Origin: Climacium dendroides
Taxonomy: Eukaryota; Streptophyta; Bryopsida; Hypnales; Climaciaceae
Reading direction: 5' to 3'
NCBI GenBank assembly: GCA_950106755.1
Contig: CATNNA010000117.1
Coordinates: 1-64,000, forward strand
DNA length: 64,000 bases
Shown: positions 11,773 to 25,589 of the stretch, one piece after another
How positions within the stretch are numbered: the first letter of the stretch is position 1
Layout of the letters: every line of letters starts with the position of its first letter
The notes under the pieces: model-generated
Seen by the model: only the letters and a program-made list of their open reading frames with translations
Databases searched by the model: none
What the model was told of the DNA's origin: nothing
Position numbers and translations under genes: made by a program

Positions 11773-14688
11773 ATGTCCAAAAACATAACACACAAGTTGC
11801 AAATCTTTGAAATAATTAGGATTCATGGAAAAGTGAAGTTTAAGAGAACCCTATTGCTTCCCCACACTTTTTCAATTGAAATGGGTTTAAAGAAAGAGAC
11901 TCTTAAAATCATGCTGTATTTAATAGAAACCAAACCAATAAATTATATCGATTTGACGTGGAAGCATGTCCAAAAACATAACACACAAGTTGCAAATCTT
12001 TGAAATAATTAGGATTCATGGAAAAGTGAAGTTTAAGAGAACCCTATTGCTTCCTCACACTTTTTCAAGTGAAATGCATTTTTAAAAAAAAGAGAGTCTT
12101 AAAATCATGCTGTATTTAATAGAAACCAAACCAATAAATTATATCGATTTGACGTGGAAGCATGTCCAAAAACATAACACACAAGTTGCAAATCTTTGAA
12201 ATAATTAGGATTCATGGAAAAGTGAAGTTTAAGAGAACCCTATTGCTTCCCCACACTTTTTCAATTGAAATGGGTTTAAAGAAAGAGACTCTTAAAATCA
12301 TGCTGTATTTAATAGAAACCAAACCAATAAATTATATCGATTTGACGTGGAAGCATGTCCAAAAACATAACACACAAGTTGCAAAACTTTGAAATAATTA
12401 GGATTCATGGAAAAGTGAAGTTTAAGAGAACCCTATTGCTTCCTCACACTTTTTCAATTGAAATGGGTTTAAAGAAAGAGACTCTTAAAATCATGCTGTA
12501 TTTAATAGAAACCAAACCAATAAATTATATCGATTTGACGTGGAAGCATGTCCTAAAACATAACACACAAGTTGCAAAACTTTGAAATAATTAGGATTCA
12601 TGGAAAAGTGAAGTTTAAGAGAACCCTATTGCTTCCTCACACTTTTTCAAGTGAAATGGATCTTCCAAAAAAAGAGAGTCTAAAAATCATGTTGTATTTA
12701 ATAGAAACCAAACCAATAAATTATATTGTTTTGACGTGGAAGCATGTCCGAAAACATAACACACAAGTTGCAAATCTTTGAAATAATTAGGATTCATGGA
12801 AAAGTGAAGTTTAAGAGAACCCTATTGCTTCCCCACATTTTTTCAAGTGAAATGGGTTTTTAAAAAAAAGGGACTCTAAAAATCATGCTGTATTTAATAG
12901 AAACCAAACCAATAAATTATATCGATATGACGTGGAAGCATGTCCAAAAACATAACACACAAGTTGCAAATCTTTGAAATAATTAGGATTCATGGAAAAG
13001 TGAAGTTTAAGAGAACCCTATTGCTTCCCCACATTTTTTCAAGTGAAATGGGTTTTTAAAAAAAAGGGACTCTAAAAATCATGCTGTATTTAATAGAAAC
13101 CAAACCAATAAATTATATCGATATGACGTGGAAGCATGTCCAAAAACATAACACACAAGTTGCAAATCTTTGAAATAATTAGGATTCATGGAAAAGTGAA
13201 GTTTAAGAGAACCCTATTGCTTCCCCACACTTTTTCAATTGAAATGGGTTTAAAGAAAGAGACTCTTAAAATCATGCTGTATTTAATAGAAACCAAACCA
13301 ATAAATTATATCGATTTGACGTGGAAGCATGTCCAAAAACATAACACACAAGTTGCAAATCTTTGAAATAATTAGGATTCATGGAAAAGTGAAGTTTAAG
13401 AGAACCCTATTGCTTCCCCACACTTTTTCAATTGAAATGGGTTTAAAGAAAGAGACTCTTAAAATCATGCTGTATTTAATAGAAACCAAAGCAATAAATT
13501 ATATCGATTTGACGTGGAAGCATGTCCAAAAACATAACACACAAGTTGCAAATCTTTGAAATAATTAGGATTCATGGAAAAGTGAAGTTTAAGAGAACCC
13601 TATTGCTTCCCCACACTTTTTCAATTGAAATGGGTTTAAAGAAAGAGACTCTTAAAATCATGCTGTATTTAATAGAAACCAAACCGATAAATTATATCGA
13701 TTTGACGTGGAAGCATGTCCAAAAACATAACACACAAGTTGCAAATCTTTGAAATAATTAGGATTCATGGAAAAGTGAAGTTTAAGAGAACCCTATTGCT
13801 TCCTCACACTTTTTCAAGTGAAATGCATTTTTAAAAAAAAGAGAGTCTTAAAATCATGCTGTATTTAATAGAAACCAAACCAATAAATTATATCGATTTG
13901 ACGTGGAAGCATGTCCAAAAACATAACACACAAGTTGCAAATCTTTGAAATAATTAGGATTCATGGAAAAGTGAAGTTTAAGAGAACCCTATTGCTTCCC
14001 CACACTTTTTCAATTGAAATGGGTTTAAAGAAAAACACTCTTAAAATCATGCTGTATTTAATAGAAACCAAACCAATAAATTATATCGATTTGACGTGGA
14101 AGCATGTCCAAAAACATAACACACAAGTTGCAAAACTTTGAAATAATTAGGATTCATGGAAAAGTGAAGTTTAAGAGAACCCTATTGCTTCCTCACACTT
14201 TTTCAATTGAAATGGGTTTAAAGAAAGAGACTCTTAAAATCATGCTGTATTTAATAGAAACCAAACCAATAAATTATATCGATTTGACGTGGAAGCATGT
14301 CCAAAAACATAACACACAAGTTGCAAAACTTTGAAATAATTAGGATTCATGGAAAAGTGAAGTTTAAGAGAACCCTATTGCTTCCTCACACTTTTTCAAG
14401 TGAAATGGATCTTCCAAAAAAAGAGAGTCTAAAAATCATGTTGTATTTAATAGAAACCAAACCAATAAATTATATTGTTTTGACGTGGAAGCATGTCCGA
14501 AAACATAACACACAAGTTGCAAATCTTTGAAATAATTAGGATTCATGGAAAAGTGAAGTTTAAGAGAACCCTATTGCTTCCCCACATTTTTTCAAGTGAA
14601 ATGGGTTTTTAAAAAAAAGGGACTCTAAAAATCATGCTGTATTTAATAGAAACCAAACCAATAAATTATATCGATATGACGTGGAAGC
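11773..14688 (+). repeat. 9-mer HOR, 1749-bp offset copy
   Basis: The series A, E', A, A, B, T starting at 11773 recurs at 13522 (offset 1749). The intervening 12940-13521 holds T, A, A. The shared E' unit (11966 and 13715) and the CCTCAC-bearing A unit (12355 and 14104) support the pairing. Private changes such as TGTCCTAAA at 12548 and AAAAACACTC at 13911 show that it is older than the 2337-bp pair. Confidence 0.75.
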
Positions 14689-17420
14689 ATGTCCAAAAAC
14701 ATAACACACAAGTTGCAAATCTTTGAAATAATTAGGATTCATGGAAAAGTGAAGTTTAAGAGAACCCTATTGCTTCCTCACACTTTTTCAAGTGAAATGG
14801 ATTTTCAAAAAAAAAAGAGTCTAAAAATCATGTTGTATTTAATAGAAACCAAACCAATAAATTATATTGTTTTGACGTGGAAGCATGTCCGAAAACATAA
14901 CACACAAGTTGCAAATCTTTGAAATAATTAGGATTCATGGAAAAGTGAAGTTTAAGAGAACCCTATTGCTTCCCCACACTTTTTCAATTGAAATGGGTTT
15001 AAAGAAAGAGACTCTTAAAATCATGCTGTATTTAATAGAAACCAAACCAATAAATTATATCGATTTGACGTGGAAGCATGTCCAAAAACATAACACACAA
15101 GTTGCAAAACTTTGAAATAATTAGGATTCATGGAAAAGTGAAGTTTAAGAGAACCCTATTGCTTCCTCACACTTTTTCAAGTGAAATGGATCTTCCAAAA
15201 AAAGAGAGTCTAAAAATCATGTTGTATTTAATAGAAACCAAACCAATAAATTATATTGTTTTGACGTGGAAGCATGTCCGAAAACATAACACACAAGTTG
15301 CAAATCTTTGAAATAATTAGGATTCATGGAAAAGTGAAGTTTAAGAGAACCCTATTGCTTCCCCACATTTTTTCAAGTGAAATGGGTTTTTAAAAAAAAG
15401 GGACTCTAAAAATCATGCTGTATTTAATAGAAACCAAAGCAATAAATTATATCGATATGACGTGGAAGCATGTCCAAAAACATAACACACAAGTTGCAAA
15501 TCTTTGAAATAATTAGGATTCATGGAAAAGTGAAGTTTAAGAGAACCCTATTGCTTCCCCACACTTTTTCAATTGAAATGGGTTTAAAGAAAGAGACTCT
15601 TAAAATCATGCTGTATTTAATAGAAACCAAACCAATAAATTATATCGATTTGACGTGGAAGCATGTCCAAAAACATAACACACAAGTTGCAAAACTTTGA
15701 AATAATTAGGATTCATGGAAAAGTGAAGTTTAAGAGAACCCTATTGCTTCCTCACACTTTTTCAAGTGAAATGGATCTTCCAAAAAAAGAGAGTCTAAAA
15801 ATCATGTTGTATTTAATAGAAACCAAACCAATAAATTATATTGTTTTGACGTGGAAGCATGTCCGAAAACATAACACACAAGTTGCAAATCTTTGAAATA
15901 ATTAGGATTCATGGAAAAGTGAAGTTTAAGAGAACCCTATTGCTTCCCCACATTTTTTCAAGTGAAATGGGTTTTTAAAAAAAAGGGACTCTAAAAATCA
16001 TGCTGTATTTAATAGAAACCAAACCAATAAATTATATCGATATGACGTGGAAGCATGTCCAAAAACATAACACACAAGTTGCAAATCTTTGAAATAATTA
16101 GGATTCATGGAAAAGTGAAGTTTAAGAGAACCCTATTGCTTCCTCACACTTTTTCAAGTGAAATGGATTTTCAAAAAAAAAAGAGTCTAAAAATCATGTT
16201 GTATTTAATAGAAACCAAACCAATAAATTATATTGTTTTGACGTGGAAGCATGTCCGAAAACATAACACACAAGTTGCAAATCTTTAAAATAATTAGGAT
16301 TCATGGAAAAGTGAAGTTTAAGAGAACCCTATTGCTTCCCCACACTTTTTCAATTGAAATGGGTTTAAAGAAAGAGACTCTTAAAATCATGCTGTATTTA
16401 ATAGAAACCAAACCAATAAATTATATCGATTTGACGTGGAAGCATGTCCAAAAACATAACACACAAGTTGCAAAACTTTGAAATAATTAGGATTCATGGA
16501 AAAGTGAAGTTTAAGAGAACCCTATTGCTTCCTCACACTTTTTCAAGTGAAATGGATCTTCAAAAAAAAGAGAGTCTAAAAATCATGTTGTATTTAATAG
16601 AAACCAAACCAATAAATTATATTGTTTTGACGTGGAAGCATGTCCGAAAACATAACACACAAGTTGCAAATCTTTGAAATAATTAGGATTCATGGAAAAG
16701 TGAAGTTTAAGAGAACCCTATTGCTTCCCCACATTTTTTCAAGTGAAATGGGTTTTTAAAAAAAAGGGACTCTAAAAATCATGCTGTATTTAATAGAAAC
16801 CAAAGCAATAAATTATATCGATATGACGTGGAAGCATGTCCAAAAACATAACACACAAGTTGCAAATCTTTGAAATAATTAGGATTCATGGAAAAGTGAA
16901 GTTTAAGAGAACCCTATTGCTTCCCCACACTTTTTCAATTGAAATGGGTTTAAAGAAAGAGACTCTTAAAATCATGCTGTATTTAATAGAAACCAAACCA
17001 ATAAATTATATCGATTTGACGTGGAAGCATGTCCAAAAACATAACACACAAGTTGCAAAACTTTGAAATAATTAGGATTCATGGAAAAGTGAAGTTTAAG
17101 AGAACCCTATTGCTTCCTCACACTTTTTCAAGTGAAATGGATCTTCAAAAAAAAGAGAGTCTAAAAATCATGTTGTATTTAATAGAAACCAAACCAATAA
17201 ATTATATTGTTTTGACGTGGAAGCATGTCCGAAAACATAACACACAAGTTGCAAATCTTTGAAATAATTAGGATTCATGGAAAAGTGAAGTTTAAGAGAA
17301 CCCTATTGCTTCCCCACATTTTTTCAAGTGAAATGGGTTTTTAAAAAAAAGGGACTCTAAAAATCATGCTGTATTTAATAGAAACCAAAGCAATAAATTA
17401 TATCGATATGACGTGGAAGC
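14689..17420 (+). repeat. 7-mer HOR, 1366 bp, two copies
   Basis: Both copies (14689-16054 and 16055-17420) run B, A, B, T, A, B, T. Both start with a B unit whose box is GGATTTTCAAAAAAAAAAGAG. The copies differ at several sites, such as GGATCTTCC against GGATCTTCA and AAACCAAT against AAAGCAAT in the T units. Confidence 0.8.
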
Positions 17421-19175
17421 ATGTCCAAAAACATAACACACAAGTTGCAAATCTTTGAAATAATTAGGATTCATGGAAAAGTGAAGTTTAAGAGAACCCT
17501 ATTGCTTCCCCACACTTTTTCAATTGAAATGGGTTTAAAGAAAGAGACTCTTAAAATCATGCTGTATTTAATAGAAACCAAACCAATAAATTATATCGAT
17601 TTGACGTGGAAGCATGTCCAAAAACATAACACACAAGTTGCAAAACTTTGAAATAATTAGGATTCATGGAAAAGTGAAGTTTAAGAGAACCCTATTGCTT
17701 CCTCACACTTTTTCAAGTGAAATGGATCTTCAAAAAAAAGAGAGTCTAAAAATCATGTTGTATTTAATAGAAACCAAACCAATAAATTATATTGTTTTGA
17801 CGTGGAAGCATGTCCGAAAACATAACACACAAGTTGCAAATCTTTGAAATAATTAGGATTCATGGAAAAGTGAAGTTTAAGAGAACCCTATTGCTTCCCC
17901 ACATTTTTTCAAGTGAAATGGGTTTTTAAAAAAAAGGGACTCTAAAAATCATGCTGTATTTAATAGAAACCAAAGCAATAAATTATATCGATATGACGTG
18001 GAAGCATGTCCAAAAACATAACACACAAGTTGCAAATCTTTGAAATAATTAGGATTCATGGAAAAGTGAAGTTTAAGAGAACCCTATTGCTTCCCCACAC
18101 TTTTTCAATTGAAATGGGTTTAAAGAAAGAGACTCTTAAAATCATGCTGTATTTAATAGAAACCAAACCAATAAATTATATCGATTTGACGTGGAAGCAT
18201 GTCCAAAAACATAACACACAAGTTGCAAAACTTTGAAATAATTAGGATTCATGGAAAAGTGAAGTTTAAGAGAACCCTATTGCTTCCTCACACTTTTTCA
18301 AGTGAAATGGATCTTCAAAAAAAAGAGAGTCTAAAAATCATGTTGTATTTAATAGAAACCAAACCAATAAATTATATTGTTTTGACGTGGAAGCATGTCC
18401 GAAAACATAACACACAAGTTGCAAATCTTTGAAATAATTAGGATTCATGGAAAAGTGAAGTTTAAGAGAACCCTATTGCTTCCCCACATTTTTTCAAGTG
18501 AAATGGGTTTTTAAAAAAAAGGGACTCTAAAAATCATGCTGTATTTAATAGAAACCAAAGCAATAAATTATATCAATATGACGTGGAAGCATGTCCAAAA
18601 ACATAACACACAAGTTGCAAATCTTTGAAATAATTAGGATTCATGGAAAAGTGAAGTTTAAGAGAACCCTATTGCTTCCCCACACTTTTTCAATTGAAAT
18701 GGGTTTAAAGAAAGAGACTCTTAAAATCATGCTGTATTTAATAGAAACCAAACCAATAAATTATATCGATTTGACGTGGAAGCATGTCCAAAAACATAAC
18801 ACACAAGTTGCAAAACTTTGAAATAATTAGGATTCATGGAAAAGTGAAGTTTAAGAGAACCCTATTGCTTCCTCACACTTTTTCAAGTGAAATGGATCTT
18901 CCAAAAAAAGAGAGTCTAAAAATCATGTTGTATTTAATAGAAACGAAACCAATAAATTATATTGTCTTGACGTGGAAGCATGTCCGAAAACATAACACAC
19001 AAGTTGCAAATCTTTGAAATAATTAGGATTCATGGAAAAGTGAAGTTTAAGAGAACCCTATTGCTTCCCCATATTTTTTCAAGTGAAATGGGTTTTTAAA
19101 AAAAAGGGACTCTAAAAATCATGCTGTATTTAATAGAAACCAAACCAATAAATTATATCGATATGACGTGGAAGC
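16836..19175 (+). repeat. A-B-T trimer HOR, 585 bp, four copies
   Basis: Trimers start at 16836, 17421, 18006 and 18591. Each is A (with CAAAACTTTG at its end), B and T, giving 193+196+196. The first three look identical by eye. The fourth has GGATCTTCC, GAAACGAAACC and ATTGTCTTG in B, and CATATTTTTTC in T. Confidence 0.88.
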
Positions 19176-20918
19176 ATGTCCAAAAACATAACACACAAGT
19201 TGCAAATCTTTGAAATAATTAGGATTCATGGAAAAGTGAAGTTTAAGAGAACCCTATTGCTTCCCCACACTTTTTCAATTGAAATGGGTTTAAAGAAAGA
19301 GACTCTTAAAATCATGCTGTATTTAATAGAAACCAAACCAATAAATTATATCGATTTGACGTGGAAGCATGTCCAAAAACATAACACACAAGTTGCAAAT
19401 CTTTGAAATAATTAGGATTCATGGAAAAGTGAAGTTTAAGAGAACCCTATTGCTTCCCCACACTTTTTCAATTGAAATGGGTTTAAAGAAAGAGACTCTT
19501 AAAATCATGCTGTATTTAATAGAAACCAAAGCAATAAATTATATCGATTTGACGTGGAAGCATGTCCAAAAACATAACACACAAGTTGCAAATCTTTGAA
19601 ATAATTAGGATTCATGGAAAAGTGAAGTTTAAAAGAACCCTATTGCTTCCCCACACTTTTTCAATTGAAATGGGTTTAAAGAAAGAGACTCCTAAAATCA
19701 AGCTGTATTTAATAGAAACCAAACCAATAAATTATATCGATATGACGTGGAAGCATGTCCAAAAACATAACACACAAGTTGCAAATCTTTGAAATAATTC
19801 GGATTCATGGAAAAGTGAAGTTTAAGAGAACCCTATTGCTTCCCCACACTTTTTCAATTGAAATGGGTTTAAAGAAAGAGACTCTTAAAATCATGCTGTA
19901 TTTAATAGAAACCAAGCCAATAAATTATATCGATTTGACGTGGAAGCATGTCCGAAAACATAACACACAAGTTGCAAATCTTTGAAATAATTAGGATTCA
20001 TGGAAAAGTGAAGTTTAAGAGAACCCTATTGCTTCCCCACACTTTTTCAATTGAAATGGATTTAAAGAAAGAGACTCTTAAAATCATGCTGTATTTAATA
20101 GAAACCAAACCAATAAATTATATCGATTTGACGTGGAAGCATGTCCAAAAACATAACACACAAGTTGCAAATCTTTGAAATAATTAGGATTCATGGAAAA
20201 GTGAAGTTTAAAAGAACCCTATTGCTTCCCCACACTTTTTCAATTGAAATGGGTTTAAAGAAAGAGACTCTTAAAATCATGCTGTATTTAATAGAAACCA
20301 AACCAATAAATTATATCGATTTGACGTGGAAGCATGTCCGAAAACATAACACACAAGTTGCAAATCTTTGAAATAATTAGGATTCATGGAAAAGTGAAGT
20401 TTAAGAGAACCCTATTGCTTCCTCACACTTTTTCAAGTGAAATGCATTTTTAAAAAAAAGAGAGTCTTAAAATCATGCTGTATTTAATAGAAACCAAACC
20501 AATAAATTATATCGATTTGACGTGGAAGCATGTCCGAAAACATAACACACAAGTTGCAAATCTTTGAAATAATTAGGATTCATGGAAAAGTGAAGTTTAA
20601 GAGAACCCTATTGCTTCCCCACACTTTTTCAATTGAAATGGGTTTAAAGAAAGAGACTCTTAAAATCATGCTGTATTTAATAGAAACCAAACCAATAAAT
20701 TATATCGATTTGACGTGGAAGCATGTCCGAAAACATAACACACAAGTTGCAAATCTTTGAAATAATTAGGATTCATGGAAAAGTGAAGTTTAAAAGAACC
20801 CTATTGCTTCCTCACACTTTTTCAAGTGAAATGGGTTTTTAAAAAAAAGGGACTCTAAAAATCATGCTGTATTTAATAGAAACCAAACCAATAAATTATA
20901 TCGATTTGACGTGGAAGC

Positions 20919-23900
20919 ATGTCCGAAAACATAACACACAAGTTGTAAATCTTTGAAATAATTAGGATTCATGGAAAAGTGAAGTTTAAAAGAACCCTAT
21001 TGCTTCCCCACACTTTTTCAATTGAAATGGGTTTAAAGAAAAACACTCTTAAAATCATGCTGTATTTAATAGAAACCAAACCAATAAATTATATCGATTT
21101 GACGTGGAAGCATGTCCGAAAACATAACACACAAGTTGCAAAACTTTGAAATAATTAGGATTCATGGAAAAGTGAAGTTTAAGAGAACCCTATTGCTTCC
21201 TCACACTTTTTCAAGTGAAATGGATCTTCCAAAAAAAGAGAGTCTAAAAATCATGTTGTATTTAATAGAAACCAAACCAATAAATTATATCGATTTGACG
21301 TGGAAGCATGTCCGAAAACATAACACACAAGTTGCAAATCTTTGAAATAATTAGGATTCATGGAAAAGTGAAGTTTAAAAGAACTCTATTGCTTCCTCAC
21401 ACTTTTTCAAGTGAAATGGGTTTTTAAAAAAAAGGGACTCTAAAAATCATGCTGTATTTAATAGAAACCAAACCAATAAATTATATCGATTTGACGTGGA
21501 AGCATGTCCAAAAACATAACACACAAGTTGCAAATCTTGGAAATAATTAGGATTCATGGAAAAGTGAAGTTTAAAAGAACCCTATTGCTTCCCCACACTT
21601 TTTCAATTGAAATGGGTTTAAAGAAAGGGACTCTAAAAATCATGCTGTATTTAATAGAAACCAAACCAATAAATTATATCGATTTGACGTGGAAGCATGT
21701 CCGAAAACATAACACACAAGTTGCAAAACTTTGAAATAATTAGGATTCATGGAAAAGTGAAGTTTAAGAGAACCCTATTGCTTCCTCACACTTTTTCAAG
21801 TGAAATGGATCTTCCAAAAAAAGAGAGTCTAAAAATCATGTTGTATTTAATAGAAACCAAACCAATAAATTATATCGATTTGACGTGGAAGCATGTCCGA
21901 AAACATAACACACAAGTTGCAAATCTTTGAAATAATTAGGATTCATGGAAAAGTGAAGTTTAAGAGAACCCTATTGCTTCCCCACACTTTTTCAATTGAA
22001 ATGGGTTTAAAGAAAGAGACTCTTAAAATCATGCTGTATTTAATAGAAACCAAACCAATAAATTATATCGATTTGACGTGGAAGCATGTCCGAAAACATA
22101 ACACACAAGTTGCAAATCTTTGAAATAATTAGGATTCATGGAAAAGTGAAGTTTAAAAGAACCCTATTGCTTCCTCACACTTTTTCAAGTGAAATGGGTT
22201 TTTAAAAAAAAGGGACTCTAAAAATCATGCTGTATTTAATAGAAACCAAACCAATAAATTATATCGATTTGACGTGGAAGCATGTCCGAAAACATAACAC
22301 ACAAGTTGCAAATCTTTGAAATAATTAGGATTCATGGAAAAGTGAAGTTTAAAAGAACCCTATTGCTTCCCCACACTTTTTCAATTGAAATGGGTTTAAA
22401 GAAAGGGACTCTAAAAATCATGCTGTATTTAATAGAAACCAAACCAATAAATTATATCGATTTGACGTGGAAGCATGTCCGAAAACATAACACACAAGTT
22501 GCAAAACTTTGAAATAATTAGGATTCATGGAAAAGTGAAGTTTAAGAGAACCCTATTGCTTCCTCACACTTTTTCAAGTGAAATGGATCTTCCAAAAAAA
22601 GAGAGTCTAAAAATCATGTTGTATTTAATAGAAACCAAACCAATAAATTATATCGATTTGACGTGGAAGCATGTCCGAAAACATAACACACAAGTTGCAA
22701 ATCTTTGAAATAATTAGGATTCATGGAAAAGTGAAGTTTAAGAGAACCCTATTGCTTCCCCACACTTTTTCAATTGAAATGGGTTTAAAGAAAGAGACTC
22801 TTAAAATCATGCTGTATTTAATAGAAACCAAACCAATAAATTATATCGATTTGACGTGGAAGCATGTCCGAAAACATAACACACAAGTTGCAAATCTTTG
22901 AAATAATTAGGATTCATGGAAAAGTGAAGTTTAAGAGAACCCTATTGCTTCCCCACACTTTTCCAAGTGAAATGGGTTTTTAAAAAAAAGGGACTCTAAA
23001 AATCATGTTGTATTTAATAGAAACCAAACCAATAAATTATATCGATTTGACGTGGAAGCATGTCCGAAAACATAACACACAAGTTGCAAATCTTTGAAAT
23101 AATTAGGATTCATGGAAAAGTGAAGTTTAAGAGAACCCTATTGCTTCCCCACACTTTTTCAATTGAAATGGGTTTAAAGAAAGAGACTCTTAAAATCATG
23201 CTGTATTTAATAGAAACCAAAGCAATAAATTATATCGATTTGACGTGGAAGCATGTCCGAAAACATAACACACAAGTTGTAAATCTTTGAAATAATTAGG
23301 ATTCATGGAAAAGTGAAGTTTAAAAGAACCCTATTGCTTCCCCACACTTTTTCAATTGAAATGGGTTTAAAGAAAAACACTCTTAAAATCATGCTGTATT
23401 TAATAGAAACCAAACCAATAAATTATATCGATTTGACGTGGAAGCATGTCCGAAAACATAACACACAAGTTGCAAAACTTTGAAATAATTAGGATTCATG
23501 GAAAAGTGAAGTTTAAGAGAACCCTATTGCTTCCTCACACTTTTTCAAGTGAAATGGATCTTCCAAAAAAAGAGAGTCTAAAAATCATGTTGTATTTAAT
23601 AGAAACCAAACCAATAAATTATATCGATTTGACGTGGAAGCATGTCCGAAAACATAACACACAAGTTGCAAATCTTTGAAATAATTAGGATTCATGGAAA
23701 AGTGAAGTTTAAAAGAACTCTATTGCTTCCTCACACTTTTTCAAGTGAAATGGGTTTTTAAAAAAAAGGGACTCTAAAAATCATGCTGTATTTAATAGAA
23801 ACCAAACCAATAAATTATATCGATTTGACGTGGAAGCATGTCCAAAAACATAACACACAAGTTGCAAATCTTGGAAATAATTAGGATTCATGGAAAAGTG

Positions 23901-25393
23901 AAGTTTAAAAGAACCCTATTGCTTCCCCACACTTTTTCAATTGAAATGGGTTTAAAGAAAGGGACTCTAAAAATCATGCTGTATTTAATAGAAACCAAAC
24001 CAATAAATTATATCGATTTGACGTGGAAGCATGTCCGAAAACATAACACACAAGTTGCAAAACTTTGAAATAATTAGGATTCATGGAAAAGTGAAGTTTA
24101 AGAGAACCCTATTGCTTCCTCACACTTTTTCAAGTGAAATGGATCTTCCAAAAAAAGAGAGTCTAAAAATCATGTTGTATTTAATAGAAACCAAACCAAT
24201 AAATTATATCGATTTGACGTGGAAGCATGTCCGAAAACATAACACACAAGTTGCAAATCTTTGAAATAATTAGGATTCATGGAAAAGTGAAGTTTAAGAG
24301 AACCCTATTGCTTCCCCACACTTTTTCAATTGAAATGGGTTTAAAGAAAGAGACTCTTAAAATCATGCTGTATTTAATAGAAACCAAACCAATAAATTAT
24401 ATCGATTTGACGTGGAAGCATGTCCGAAAACATAACACACAAGTTGCAAATCTTTGAAATAATTAGGATTCATGGAAAAGTGAAGTTTAAAAGAACCCTA
24501 TTGCTTCCTCACACTTTTTCAAGTGAAATGGGTTTTTAAAAAAAAGGGACTCTAAAAATCATGCTGTATTTAATAGAAACCAAACCAATAAATTATATCG
24601 ATTTGACGTGGAAGCATGTCCGAAAACATAACACACAAGTTGCAAATCTTTGAAATAATTAGGATTCATGGAAAAGTGAAGTTTAAAAGAACCCTATTGC
24701 TTCCCCACACTTTTTCAATTGAAATGGGTTTAAAGAAAGGGACTCTAAAAATCATGCTGTATTTAATAGAAACCAAACCAATAAATTATATCGATTTGAC
24801 GTGGAAGCATGTCCGAAAACATAACACACAAGTTGCAAAACTTTGAAATAATTAGGATTCATGGAAAAGTGAAGTTTAAGAGAACCCTATTGCTTCCTCA
24901 CACTTTTTCAAGTGAAATGGATCTTCCAAAAAAAGAGAGTCTAAAAATCATGTTGTATTTAATAGAAACCAAACCAATAAATTATATCGATTTGACGTGG
25001 AAGCATGTCCGAAAACATAACACACAAGTTGCAAATCTTTGAAATAATTAGGATTCATGGAAAAGTGAAGTTTAAGAGAACCCTATTGCTTCCCCACACT
25101 TTTTCAATTGAAATGGGTTTAAAGAAAGAGACTCTTAAAATCATGCTGTATTTAATAGAAACCAAACCAATAAATTATATCGATTTGACGTGGAAGCATG
25201 TCCGAAAACATAACACACAAGTTGCAAATCTTTGAAATAATTAGGATTCATGGAAAAGTGAAGTTTAAGAGAACCCTATTGCTTCCCCACACTTTTCCAA
25301 GTGAAATGGGTTTTTAAAAAAAAGGGACTCTAAAAATCATGTTGTATTTAATAGAAACCAAACCAATAAATTATATCGATTTGACGTGGAAGC
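20919..25393 (+). repeat. 12-mer HOR, 2334 bp, two copies
   Basis: Units 20919-23059 recur at 23253-25393, with a single A unit (23060-23252) in between. Shared rare markers are AAAAACACTC in the box (20919 and 23253), GAACTCTATTGC (21308 and 23642), CAAATCTTGGAAAT (21504 and 23838) and the CACTTTTCCAAG T unit with GTTGTATTT (22864 and 25198). I see almost no differences. Confidence 0.85.
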
Positions 25394-25589
25394 ATGTCCG
25401 AAAACATAACACACAAGTTGCAAATCTTTGAAATAATTAGGATTCATGGAAAAGTGAAGTTTAAGAGAACCCTATTGCTTCCCCACACTTTTCCAAGTGA
25501 AATGGGTTTTTAAAAAAAAGGGACTCTAAAAATCATGCTGTATTTAATAGAAACCAAACCAATAAATTATATCGATTTGACGTGGAAGC